Under the pieces are notes generated by a model. That model saw only the letters and a list, made by a program, of their open reading frames with translations, did no database searches and was not told the origin of the DNA. A stretch of DNA of 64,000 nt from positions 391,025 through 455,024 of the forward strand of contig VZTG01006664.1 of the NCBI GenBank assembly GCA_013397845.1. Direction: 5' to 3'. Shown here piece by piece: positions 25,886-38,700 of this stretch. Made by a program: the position numbers and the translations under genes. This DNA is from Melanocharis versteri. Taxonomy: Eukaryota > Chordata > Aves > Passeriformes > Melanocharitidae. Numbering within the stretch: the first letter of the stretch is position 1; every line of letters begins with the position of its first letter.

Positions 25886-28055
25886 CTGGTGAGTCACGGG
25901 TAAAGGTTTTTCTTGACAGGATAAAGCAGAGAAAATTAAACTGTACGTTATACCTTTTAATGTCAGAGCAAATAGATGACAAAAAAAATGGAAAAGAGAA
26001 GACAACCGTCAACAAAGGCCAAAGAAACTATTTGAAAAGCACTGAGTACTTGCCCTATCTGCACTGTTAATCTGAAAGATATGTTGAAAATGCTTAAGGC
26101 AGGTGATAATAATTCAGCTTGTCTGAGCATGTGCTCTTCAAACAGATCCTAGGGGGGAAAAAAGTGAGCTGTCTAAGAAAGGTGACTGAAAACGAGTTGT
26201 GTGTCTCAGCTCGGTAGTTTCTGTCATCACTGTTATGACATAATATTCCCAAATGTTTTATCTTCAATCTACTTTGGGTAATTAGAAGAAAATTTCCTCC
26301 AAACACAGCTTTGATTGAAAAAGTCAAAAAAGAAATGACATTTTAACATGCAAAATTGTATATATTGCATGTAATATATAAAACTATATGCATATATAGT
26401 TCTTGGACAAATATCTGGAATAGATATCAATACCTTCTCAAATACTTTTAAATGTCTTGATTGGAATGGTTCTATTTGAACAATAACTTTAAATAACAGT
26501 AAGAATTGGAGGGAACATATCTAGAAAAATATTTTTTGTATCTGGGTTGTCATTCCTTTATGCTTTTGTAAAAGATAACTAAGAGCATGTACAAGAACAG
26601 TACCACCAAAATCCAAGCAGTTTACATATTACAATCATATAATGCCTTCTAGTCAATCAAGGTACATCATATTCTAGGAAGTTGGTAAATAAAATTAAAT
26701 TAATTTTTTAAAAGATGGATAAATTACTGGATATATTGTACTTCCTGATGAGTTACAGGAGTTACATGAAAAGAAGCATGGAACGCATTAAAATGTGTAT
26801 TATTTAGCTGAAATGGTATCTCACAACTTGATCTTATCTTGGATATCTTCTGCAGTCTTTCTACTGCTACAGAGCACTAAGAAAAAGAGACACCATCACT
26901 CAATTTTTTTTAAGAATAATCTGAAAAACAAGGATTTCTTGTGGTGAGGAGAGAGGATGCCTGTTCCACAAGACTGAAAAGGAAGTATTTACCATAATCA
27001 TCTCCAAAAAATTGTTTTGATGCTTTTTTACTAATGTAAAGGATAGCAGGACATTTTCCATTTAGCTTAGTTGAGAGAGTATATTAAAACCCAAGGAACT
27101 GTATTCAAATTAATATAAATATTACATCTGCAGTGAATTTTGCGTTGACCTTCTTCCATCAATAAGAAGAGATGAGCTAAGGGAACATGTAAGTTACTCT
27201 TGAACTGTGAATAGCTGTTTCTCATTTTGCTCTGGGAACACATTATTACTACAAAATAAAGCAATTTTTACCCTTTCCTACATCTTAGTGATATCTATAT
27301 GCTTGCTACTCTGAAGGACAAAAAAAAGAAAGCATTTTTCTTCGCCACTTCTAATCTGTATGTATTCTGTATGACTTGTTCAAACTCTACATGATGTGCC
27401 AAAACAGAAAATTTAAATCTTCAGTTTTGGGTTTTAATATTCATTTTCCTCAACAGTTTGAGTCAAGTGACAAGTGATAGCAAAATAATGGAATAAAAAT
27501 CTCTTCATAACATCCAAAGAATCTTTCCCAAAATTTGACTATTTCATTTCAGAGAAATTTGAGAGAAGATGGAATCACAGCTCTCCACAACTAGTCTTTA
27601 GTCCCCTAAATATCCAGATATTCTGAGGTAATTCTTACCAGATGGTACTTCTGGGAATGATTTTGCAATGGCCAACCACAACTCATTTCTCTCACTGCAG
27701 CATTACTCCAGGAAGTACCACTGCTCTTAAATGCACTACTGAAACAGGAGGAAACTTGCCAAAGCCACCAAATAAGGTTCCCATCAGATAGCATCATGAA
27801 AGAACAGGTAATATGACTTACAAGTCAATTCCAGCAGTGACAGAATTTGATGAAGAGCTTTATAACTGAAGCCAATAAAAACTGACTTTTTAGGTGGATA
27901 AAGAGCCCACCCTGCCATTCACATGCAGGCCCAGCTCTAGGGATAAGAGAAGTGTTTTGTGCTACTGATGATGGACTACATGCTATGCTTTAGAGACCAC
28001 AAAAACATGGGCAGCAAGGTGATGTACAAAAGTAACAGCTTCGTGCCAATCTTAC

Positions 28056-28223
28056 CTGGGTACAGCTGCTTTGTTGGGGCACTCAGCTGTGCAGTTTTTG
28101 AAACTCTGTAAGCAACATCCGATCCTTTTGAATTCCTTCTGTTTGTGCAAAATCCTGCTGTTCTTGTTACTCCTTCTGGAGAATTGTGAAATTCTAATGC
28201 TTTTAGCACATCAACGGGTTCAG
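28056..28223 (-). CDS. COL11A1: COL11A1 exon 2: start of the TSPN domain
   Basis: This exon encodes residues 39-94 (56 codons, phase 1 to phase 1). It begins AEPVDVLKALEFHNSPEG and ends KQLYP before a split glycine. It contains the first cysteine of the N-terminal domain (C64, in GFCTNRRNS) and the segment DVAYRVSKTAQLSAPTKQL. The mature chain starts at or near its beginning, and the TSPN/laminin-G-like fold opens here. The acceptor is strong: a T15 tract and then CTTTGTCAG on the minus strand. The donor is CCCAG|gtaag. Compared with human COL11A1 I see only conservative changes, for example VLKALEF for VLKALDF. Confidence 0.96.
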
Positions 28224-28968
28224 CTGACAAAGTTAAAAAAAAAAAAAAACACAACGAAATAATAAAAAGAATTATTCATCTTGCATCTCTATGGCATGCA
28301 GCCTCCAAAAAGGCTTTTAATTCCTTTGCAAAAGTCTATGTCTAATCAGAGCAGTAGCTTCATCCTATTTTGACTTATTGCACAATCCTCCTACACCATA
28401 ATATTAACAGGATTATTAATTTTTAAATATGTAAGAGTTCATCCCATCCAATGTGAATTTTATGATCAGATTTTCAAAGTACTTGACTACACACTGAAAA
28501 TCACCAATTGCAAATGCTGAGGACCTTGCTGATTGAAACTTCCAATACATGCTTTTATTGAGTGACTTCTGAGAAGTGGAACTGATTTTCAAAGTTTGCA
28601 TAAAACTTTCAGAAGCATTCAGCTGCCAATAATCAGCTTCTAATAAAATCATCAGCTTCTAACATTAAAATATATTCTGATTACACATAACTGCTTTCTC
28701 AGACACAAAGGGATAAGACAGCATCTAAACTAATTTCACATCCAAGTCAGAGAAAGAAAAATGTACCTGCTTTGCCTGCAAGGACTAAATGGATAGAATT
28801 GCAGTCTTTCACTATTTCCAAGTTAAAATGCAAATTGACTGGGTTGTACTTTAGAGACCAAGTACAATGAGATTGCATCTGTGCTCAGTGTCTACCAATC
28901 TAAAGTTGAAATCCAGAGCTCTTATTGCACTGATACTGATGCAAATTAAAACAAACAAAAAAGCCTGC

Positions 28969-28990
28969 ATATATATATATATATATATAT
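28969..28990. repeat. (AT)11 microsatellite
   Basis: Uninterrupted AT dinucleotide run in intron 1, 0.75 kb downstream (in gene terms upstream) of exon 2. Confidence 0.95.
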
Positions 28991-29960
28991 CTCTACATAT
29001 GTAAAGCCAACAAAAAGCCTTAATATATAAAAGCTCTCCTTGGCAAAAGGACAAAGTACTGAATGGACGAGCACTTCAAGAGACACAGTGGGAGAAAGCA
29101 GTTAGCATACTGCATATCTTTTAAGAAAAATTAAGGTGCTCATTCTCATACTCCCTACAGACCATGGCTTTTTTAATGTATTTTTTTGAGTGGAAACAGA
29201 ATTTCAGAAGACTTTTTTTTCATTTGGACTATTCCAAAGTTTTTGTGTTGGCAAACTCATAACCACTTTATTTGGAAAGACAAAGTTGTAGATGACTTTC
29301 AATGTTAAAGCTGAGAAATGAGCTTGGTAAATCTGACTTCACATCTTTGAACTACACTGTGGCATTAACTGTAGCTGATTTATTGTCTGTTATCATTCAT
29401 TTTATGTGTCAACAAATATCAACTTAAGGTTCAAAATTCACTGCCTGTGAATATTCAATTATTTAAACAACTAGCACAGATATGAACAAAGTTAAATTTA
29501 ACTAGCTCATCCTATTCACCTCCTGACTCTGCCAAATATGAAAAACTCAGCTTTGTGGTTAAACCAATCTTTGTTTTCCCAGTCAGCCTAGAAAGCACAT
29601 AACTTCTTATGTCTTAAAATATATTCACAAGAAAATGCTTGTGAACTTTTAAAATTTTTCTTCACATCTTGCAATTTTCCATTTCCTTTTCACATCAGAT
29701 CATCATTGTGTTATTAAACATAAACCAAATATCCAATGCTTGTTGCAAGCTAACACATTGGGAGTGAATGCTACAGTATACACCTGAAATTACTTAAAAT
29801 CCACATATACTGCAAATTCAAGAAATTATGCTTAAACATTCTCAAAAGAAAAGTTTCAGTAGTGTGCAAACACTGTGGTGTTAGTCTAACTTCTCTGTTG
29901 AGTACTGACAAAATAATTTTAATGGATATAATGTATTTTCTACAGATGTTCCACACAGTT

Positions 29961-30014
29961 CTGAAGGAATTGCCACACATACTGAAGGAACATACTGAAG
30001 GAACTGCCACACAT
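29961..30014. repeat. Imperfect 33-bp tandem repeat
   Basis: CTGAAGGAAYTGCCACACAT occurs twice, separated by a partial CTGAAGGAACAT copy, in intron 1. Confidence 0.85.
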
Positions 30015-33000
30015 TTTTCCTAGTAACCAACAGCTGTTTTTGCAGTACCTATATTAATTTGAACCAGTAAAATAATGTAGAACCAGTCACCAGAAATATT
30101 AGTAAAAATTTCAATTCACTGTGTAAGTCAACGACTGCTACATTCTTTTTTGCTTTGCTCTTTTCTGCAATTTGTACCAGATTCTTCATTACTTTTTAGA
30201 ATAATGTTTTTTCTTTGCCTGGCTGACTGGGAGACTATTCACCCATAAACAAGATTATTCATTACTCCCTGCTAGTTCTGCTGCTAAAAAACTTCCAGAC
30301 AAGAAACAGAATAATAATAGGACAATTTTCAAACCACAAATTCCAAATAATAAGAATAAACATTCTGCTAATAGTCCATAGTTGACTATTTATTTATTTC
30401 CACAAACTGTGATTCACAAAACATAAAATAGCAGGACTAGCCAGTTTAAAATAATTACAAGAAATGTAATTTTTCATAGAAGCAACAAGTTAGGTGAAAT
30501 GACAAGTTACACAGAAATGACAAGTTACATGAACTAATTAACACAAAAGAGGTAATTAGTCTATCCCCAAAGATAATATGGTTGAGCCATTAAATTCATA
30601 TAGATGACAAGTAACAGAAATTGCTTCCCTAATTTATATTAAAGAGTTCAGATAGCCACTTCGACCAACAAGTAAAAAGTAAACAAGTTCTTTAGAAGTC
30701 TTTAGAGAACAGGAATACCAGGCAGGAACGTATAAGAAGCATGACTCCTCCTGTGTTGTGTCTGGGGTTACCACATGAGGGGTTTCTGCAGAAAACCACT
30801 TTTTGCTAGTGGAGATTTTGTCTCAGGGAATTTCAGGATTTTTGTTTTAGCATTTACTATAACTAGTTGGAACAAGTACTCAGTAGGCTTTAACATGCTG
30901 CCATTACTTTAGTCTTAGAATTCTTGACGAGCTCACTGTGCCTGCCCAGATAACCTGCTCAGTGCCTCTCCAGAAAGCAGCAGATGCTGTTGCCACAGAA
31001 CACACACATGTAGGAATTCAGTCTAAAATAAGCAGCTCTTGAAAAAGCGCAGCTCAGGCCCAAAAGGTTACAGGTAACTTGCTCAAAGTGTAAAACACAA
31101 AGAGTAGTCCTCGCACAACCAACACTGCCTGCTTAGAGGACCGGAGAGAGAGGTAGGAAGAAACCCATAGGCAGGGAAGAGCAGAGTCTGTGGCTTTCTT
31201 CTGCCAATTTCCATAGGTTCTGCAGTGTTCAGTGTCACTGAACAGCATCCTGACAGCTTCTGAGAACTGCCTCTTCTCTAGCATGCTGCTCCCACATGAC
31301 TTCTGGGAAGGATAAGCAATAACCACAGGACCAGTGCTAAGAACATGCAGTTTGCCTGTTTGCGTGGTCCACAAACGAAGATCTCAGCTTGTATTTATAT
31401 GGGGCAACATTAAAATAACCTATATATCAACAGATCCAAGGGTCTTTCATGACACCTTCCTTATGGTGCATAGAACAGCTTGCCTAAATGATTTTACCTT
31501 CTAGTCTAATTTTCCCTGATAGCTTTCTCAAAAAGTAAAGAAAAATGCAGATTAATGAGATATAATGTAATGCTTTTGTATCCTTCTGATTTGGTGCCAA
31601 GATTTCAGATGGCAAGGAAATAAGAATCACCCAAACAGCTCTGTTTACCAGTTCTTGGGATGGAGTTAATTCTCCTTATAAAACTTCGACATCAGCTTTG
31701 AAAACTCAACTCTGTTTGCCAGGGCAAATTTGACAAAATACAAGATCCAGACCCAGAAAGTGGCTCCCTTATGTAGATGTTTATGGCCACGTTGCACTGC
31801 TGCTTGAAGGCTTGAAGGCCACCTCTTGCAGGCAAGCCAGACAATGCCACGGGACAACCCTGTGAAAAGAAGCCTGTGGTAATCAGGGCAAGCTGGCAGT
31901 CTGCAATCAAAATGCAAATTTCTACTCTGCTACTTTTGCACTGATAGAGAACCCATTGCAGGGGATTACTCTCCTCACTATTGACTATAGTGCAAAGTTC
32001 AATGGCGTTATTCTTAATTCAAGAGAGTTCAGAGAGACATGTGCAACTCTCACTGCCACTGAAAGACTGTACAGCAGCAGCCAAAGCAGAAATGCTTAAA
32101 AATGCTGGGAGTTCTGGAATGGCAAAAGTGAATTCTTCAAAAATCCTGTTTTAAAAATCAGATTTGTGTGAGATGGGAACATGAGTGTTCCAGTATCTTT
32201 CAAGATACCAAACCATTAATCATTTAACGCCATCATAAGTTCCTGTATTTTCAAATATAAATAAGGTAAAGCACACAAACAAAAATTAGTGGTCACATCT
32301 CAAGACCCAAAATAAATTGTAACTACAATATTTAAAACTGTAGAGCCAAATTCTGGTCTTCATTACTGTGATATGACTGAAGTAGATCCATTCACTCAGT
32401 GAGCTTTCCATATTTACAGTTGTATGGATCAGAATGTTTGGTCCAGAGCATTTCATATTAAATATAACTCCAAAGCCATATTTACTCTTCCTTTCCTTTC
32501 CCTTTAGCTTTCTTCCATTAGGAAACTTATGAAAAAAAAAATCAGGATATCTCTGCTGGAAATTAAAAAGACTCACTGAAGTTAAGCAGTTGTAAACTGG
32601 ATGCCAGATCACACTTGCCAGGTCCAGAGAGAGTATCAAGAGTCAAATAGATGAGGGGAGCTTCGTGTGTTTTCTGTTTACTTGGAGAGGAAGAAAATAC
32701 TTGTAAAACTGTACTTCCAATCATGGTTAGCATTTCCAAACCTAGATTTCCTCTACAGACAATGATACATTTGTTTTAAAGGCTATGACAATGCTTTCTA
32801 TTCTATGAATTCACAACCCTATATTGTAAAAACAGAATGCCATTAAAGATTTAAAAAGTCTATAGAAATCTAGACTACATTATTATCATATAGTCACAGT
32901 TGAAAATATCACAGTTTTCATTCACTCCACACTATCTAAATTGAAATGAAATCTGTAATATATCATTATTAATAATACTGATACAACACATATGGATCAA

Positions 33001-35673
33001 ATTCTGCTGCCTTTATACTGCATTATACCTAACAATTACTACCATTGCTCAGTGTGGTATCATCTGGAGTTAAGCAGAATCTGGTGAAAACAGCAGATTC
33101 ATTTCTGACATGCCCTAATGTAACAAACAAACAATACTCAGTATTCAGCTTCAGAGGACTTGCTTCCTTCACTTGGACTCCCTGACAATCAAGTTGGAAT
33201 CTATTACAGAACGTCTCTGCCTTTCTCTTGGTGGAAACCGTCCGTGGAGGAGGCTTCCAGGTACCATAACAACACAAGTCATGATAGCAGAGAAAGGAGT
33301 GGCTGAGAAACTCTAAAGGAGGGCAGAAACTGAAGTCCTTTGGACACACAGTCTGTGCTCGTGACTTATTCAATGTGTGACATCAAGCCTCTTCCTCTTA
33401 AGGATGACCCCAGTTTTCAGTAAAAATGCTTAGCAATTCCCCAGCTCCCCATGGGAATGTTTCTTGTAGAGGATCATACAACCTTGGGTAAAAGAACAGA
33501 CATTACAAAAAAGGGACAATTTGTAACATATGCAAGAAAATTTGCATTGGAATGGTCATGTCTGGGTCATTACGTTTGGATTTATTTACATGTAGATGGT
33601 AATTTGATGAGTGGTGCTCAATCATATCTTCTTAGTTTATAAAATATGTATCCTGTCTGTAACTGAGAACACAGTGAACTTAGTACCTAAGTAAAAGGCA
33701 ATAAAATTCTCTGTTTATGCTTCAGCAGGCATCATTAAATTTCTGAATTGTGACAAAGCCCATCTCACCCTGCAAAGGCAAACTGTACAAAACCCCAAAA
33801 AAGATGGATCAGCAGTGCATCTAATGGCAGCAATACCATCTTTGAAATTATACCAGCTGCAATCATCTTGAATAAAAGAGTAAAATCTATACATATTATC
33901 TTTCTAGCTACAAAAAATTTTTAAGGTTAATTATCATTATTTTAGTGATTCTGCATTATTGAAAATGTTTGGATCTACAACAAGCTTTTTTACAAAGTTT
34001 TACTCAGATCAATTTGGTGAGTGACATTACTGCCAGTGTGAGGTTTGTTAATGTTAGGCCACTAACACACACTGAAAATAGAGCTGTATTGTTTCACCTA
34101 AGTAGAATGCTCTGTCCTGTATCAGCCTAAGGGGCTAATGTGTATGCATCAATAAATTGACACTTAGGCATATGAAAAACCTGATTTTCTGTTTCTTAGC
34201 ATACGTATCAGCTTCCAATCACAGTATCTTACTAGTAATTTAAGCCTGCTGTAGCCATAAATAAATTGACAAATTCTGTATCATATTATTTTCATTCAAG
34301 AAAAATTACATGAACACTTTATTACTGGAAATTTTTTTGCAGAAGAAAAAATTTACCACATACTTGTGCTTTTTCAGAAATTCTTTTTGACCTACCTAGG
34401 CTAGCTGGCTATCAGCCAGGTTTCTAACCTAGGTAAAGCTGTATTAAGAAGCAGTTTATGTGCCAATTCCATGAGTGGCTGCAATTCCACACTAGCATGG
34501 ATCCTATCCCAGATGTATGCGGTGGTCCTCAGCAGACTTGGAATACCTGCAGATTGAAATTCTATTACTCACTGAATTGAGAACTTTGGAGTGAGTTTGA
34601 TTATTCCTGAAAGGATAACCATGGAAGTCAGAATGGGCCTATCTAAAGGTCCAACACCTGAAGTTTTCTTCTATTTAACATGGAACATGCTGCAAAGCAC
34701 TTGCAAGCTGCAGTGGGAATGGAGCCCTGAACCTTGACATCCATTCTCTTACTATAAACTGTACAGCAAAGCACTTTTTAACTGAAGCTGAAGGTGCTGG
34801 CGCCTAAGGGCCAAACAGCTCCAGACAGACTGTTATTGAAGATAGGGAATACACAGGAAACCATCATCTGCATTTTCAGAGGAAAGGACTTCACCATCAG
34901 GCCTCAAAGTGGAACTCTCCAGAACCGACAGGAAAGTGACTGTGGTGGCAATTTCTGGCTACAAAATTCATTCCCATAAGAAATTGTTCAGGGGATGACT
35001 CATTTAGACTAAAATATGTTTATTTCTGTCCAATTACCTCATAAAGCAAAGAAGTGGAAATCCTATTATATTTAGATTTTGGTCTGGTAACTCCTGGATG
35101 TTAGCCTCTTCACTTTACGAGAGAGCACAGGCACAATGATCCTTCCCTATATAAAGGCTGTGTTTACCTATATAATTTACAAGATGCTTCCAGATTGCCT
35201 GCTGGGGGACATACTTTGAATACAAAAAATAACAAAACTCAAAGGCAAAAAAAAAGAGGCAGTGTTCTTTACTTTACAGATACACCTTAGCAAACTGAGG
35301 GTGCAACTCAGTGTTTGCTATACTGTTAATACCTATAGTAACTTTGTCTTTCCTTCTTTTTGATATAGTAAAGAGTACTTTTAAACAGTATGATATATTT
35401 TTTCTGATATAATAATCAGATAACTTCTTGAGTTCTCAGAATTCTTCAACAATACACTTTTTTGATTGAAGTGAAAGTGAAAATTTATCAGTGTTCACTC
35501 CACAAAGAGCCTTTAAGAGTAACAATCAATAACTCCTAATTAGGAAGATACAACCCCGGAGTAGAAAAGAGCTTAATTTTCCCCAGTACAAAGAACTATA
35601 TGAGAAATTAAGGAAGACTAATGTTTCTAAGTTACTATTATTTTAATTCATATTTTTCCATGGAAATAGGCTT

Positions 35674-35718
35674 CATTCTGCCAGTAATCATTCTGCCAGT
35701 AATCATTCTGCCAGTAAT
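35674..35718. repeat. Three exact copies of a 15-bp tandem unit
   Basis: The unit CATTCTGCCAGTAAT occurs three times head to tail without a mismatch, in intron 1. Identity between copies points to recent duplication or slippage. Confidence 0.97.
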
Positions 35719-38700
35719 CTGTTCCAATGGAACTACCGCAAAACCTAAAAGTTAAAGAGCCTTGAAACATTAATCTTCAGTTCTAAACTGAGTGTTTTCT
35801 CAAAGTTTAGTCCAATTTTATGTCACTGTAACAGATCATTTAAAACCTACAAGCTCTGATGGCCTGCTAGGATAAAATGTGTTTATTTGGTGAGTACTAA
35901 TGAAGGGACTCCTTATATTTGTGGACAAGATTTTCAAAAGAGGCTACCTCTGGTTGGATTTCTAGGTATATATTTAAGGACCTAAGTAGAAGGTACTGAC
36001 TGCACCACAGGTTTTTGAAACCATGCTACCTATTAAAGGCATAATAGCCTACTGTTGTTTAATTTATTTACTTTTCTTAACACTTTGAATCTTTGTAACT
36101 CCAAGTGCTCATTCTAAGGGCGTTCCATGTATTTTATAGGTGAGTAAAGATAAACATACTGTGATGAAGGTTTCTAACTGACACTCATTAAATGGTCTAA
36201 GACCTAACGAATGTAAGAGGTCTTTACCTCTTTACCAGGAGGATTAGAATCTGGATTAGATAAACTGATAGTTTGTTGACCTTTAGGATACCAACCAAGA
36301 CCCATCAATTACTAGAAAACTATGCTATTTCTAATGTGGTCAGAATATTTCTGCTCTTATTTTTACTCTTGGACACTTTTACTCATAGTGGGCAATTATG
36401 ATGGATATCCTTTAAAAACAGAAATACATATAATATTGTTATCTACACTTATTATTTTACTCTGTTCTTCATCTGCTGGGCATTAATACAGAACATCCAA
36501 AAGCAGAATTCAAAAGCATGTTATGTCCAACTCCTTCACTGAGCTTTGCAGTTCTTAGAAAGGACTCTATTCCCTCCCCACTGCAGGCTCTAGTCTCTGT
36601 ATCCCAAGAAAGGATTCCCTGCAGTTCAGCCATAGGCATCCAAGCACCAGGAAAGGATCAGGCACCCTTCTGTCCTTACCATTTCCTACTGGCCAGCTCT
36701 GGGCAGAGCTGCCCCAAGCTTTTGAGCTTGGCAGTCTGAGAATTGCCTGCTTCCCAACTCTGCTGAGAGCCCAGCCCTGTAACAGAAGAACTGCTCTGGG
36801 AACCAGCATCAAAGCACTGGTTCTGCAGTGTCCTTTGTGAAGGTTCCAGCACTTTTCATAGATGAACTTCATAGAGCTGGATAAAATGAACTCTCTGTTT
36901 TATGGGCAGCAAAAGTGAGTTACAGAGCATCTTCAAGGTACAAAAATGAAACCATTTGAGTTGCTTAATTACATAGAGCTCTGGAAAACTAAGCTTTTTT
37001 TTCCCTAGGAACCTGAATATGAATCTATGAGATTAACTGAATATATGTTGCCCATATATATACTTCTAGAGACATACTTCAAGGTTGTTTTACCTGTTAA
37101 GAATTTTCCTACATGAATTTCCTAAATGAATTATGTAATTGGGATCTTGACTGGTGCCATTTTTAGAAATAGGTGTTATTGCAGTGCTTTCATATTCAAT
37201 GCTTACAAGAACTAGAGATTATCCAGATGCATACAGGAATGCTTTAAATAGCCTAGGACTGACTATTTCACCAACAGAGGCTTCTGTGGAACTGCTCAGA
37301 ACTGGCTACTTCTGTTTCCACACCAGTTATTTGGAATTTTTTCCTTGACTTCCTATGCTGCAAAATCTACTACATCTATTATAGTATTTCAAAGGCTGTG
37401 CAGACAGTCTAGGCATGTACAGGAGACAATTTTGATACTCACCAACTACTAACTATATCTCACTTTAAAGACCAACCTCTAACACTCATACAGTACAAAA
37501 CAAACCCCCCAAAACCACAATCCTCTCCCCCCATCACTGATATCCTATACTGAAACCAGTGGAAAACTCGTCTATGTACAACTACATACTCAGTCTTTAG
37601 CAACATTAGCTTGTAGGCTAATTTACTTACTGGAAATATTCAGAAAAAAAAATTAGTTTAAGGTTTTCTTACATTGCATAATTCTGAAGTATAACCTAGA
37701 TTTTGAGGTGTTTTGTTGTACTTTATGTATTTCACTACAAAATGTGACTTTTGTATTACTCAAAACCCTCTTTGAGACTGGATAGATTGTACTTTTATCA
37801 CTTGTTTAGCAACACTGACTGCCATCAAGCACTAAAGACCTGATGGCAATTCCATAAAAGGTTTGCCTCACTACCCCAAGAAGATTGGGCTTGCTCATCA
37901 TCTGTGCAGACCTGTTTCGATCCATTACTTTACAATATTTTAACATCTGTCTCCACATTTCTATGGACTTACTTTGCACCACAGCAAAATCTTTAAGGAC
38001 TGCATTCCAAGTGTCTAACTATATTGAGGCCTCTGCTAAAGATTCAAAAAGTTCTTTTTGTACAGACTGCAGACATAGTAGTTCCAGCTGTGAAAATCGG
38101 CAAAACAAGTATTACATTCTTGAGTATCCTGTTTCTATTACCATATAAAAAAGAGACACAGTCTAAAAATGGTCCGTGCTACGGGAAGAGACAAGGTGTT
38201 CCCTCAGCAATTAAACATGAAAGAAACTGAGTCCACTTAAAAGTTTTGTCATCAAGGTATTTATTGAGAAACAATTCAAATAAGAGTTCAAAAATATCTC
38301 CTAACAAATCGGAATTTTCAAGTATGGAACATTTGTACATTTTTCAGCTTTAGCATAGAATACAGCCAAGGACAAGATTTAGAAATGGTGCCATTTAAAG
38401 TCATTCTATTTAATTTGATAATGAAACAACTTGCACAACTAAAACCTTTCACCATATTTTCCCTGATGTCAAAGGTATTATCTCTCTTGTGAGAGCGAAG
38501 CAAGGAAATCAGATTCAATTCTGTATCCTACCAATATCAGCAGGAATTCCTCTTAAGCAGACACCAAGGTTCTAAAGTTCTGAACTATTTATAAACTGCG
38601 AATGTTTGATAATCTATCAAATTACTACGATAATTTGAGTAAGGTAAGGTACACAGCTAAGGGACAGAGTAGGTAGCACTTAGTTTGCAGTAAAACTTTA

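Larger units (their letters stand above)
24039..28055 (-). other. COL11A1: COL11A1 intron 2 (4.0 kb)
   Basis: Intron from CCCAG|gtaag to TTTACAG|GT. It contains a reverse-oriented CR1 tail (about 24.31-24.75 kb) with a 33-bp direct duplication beside its 3' end, and a 15-bp tandem duplication at 25.86 kb. Nothing else was recognised. Confidence 0.93.

Noticed and set aside
21228..28223. Possibility that the gene is COL5A1 rather than COL11A1
   Set aside because: Exons 3 and 4 carry COL11A1-specific segments (AISVEKK, VTMIVDC, FLLSIYN), and the signal peptide RWKTRRWPW matches COL11A1.
33029..33373. 114-codon minus-strand open frame in intron 1
   Set aside because: No match to a known protein and no supporting signals; treated as chance.
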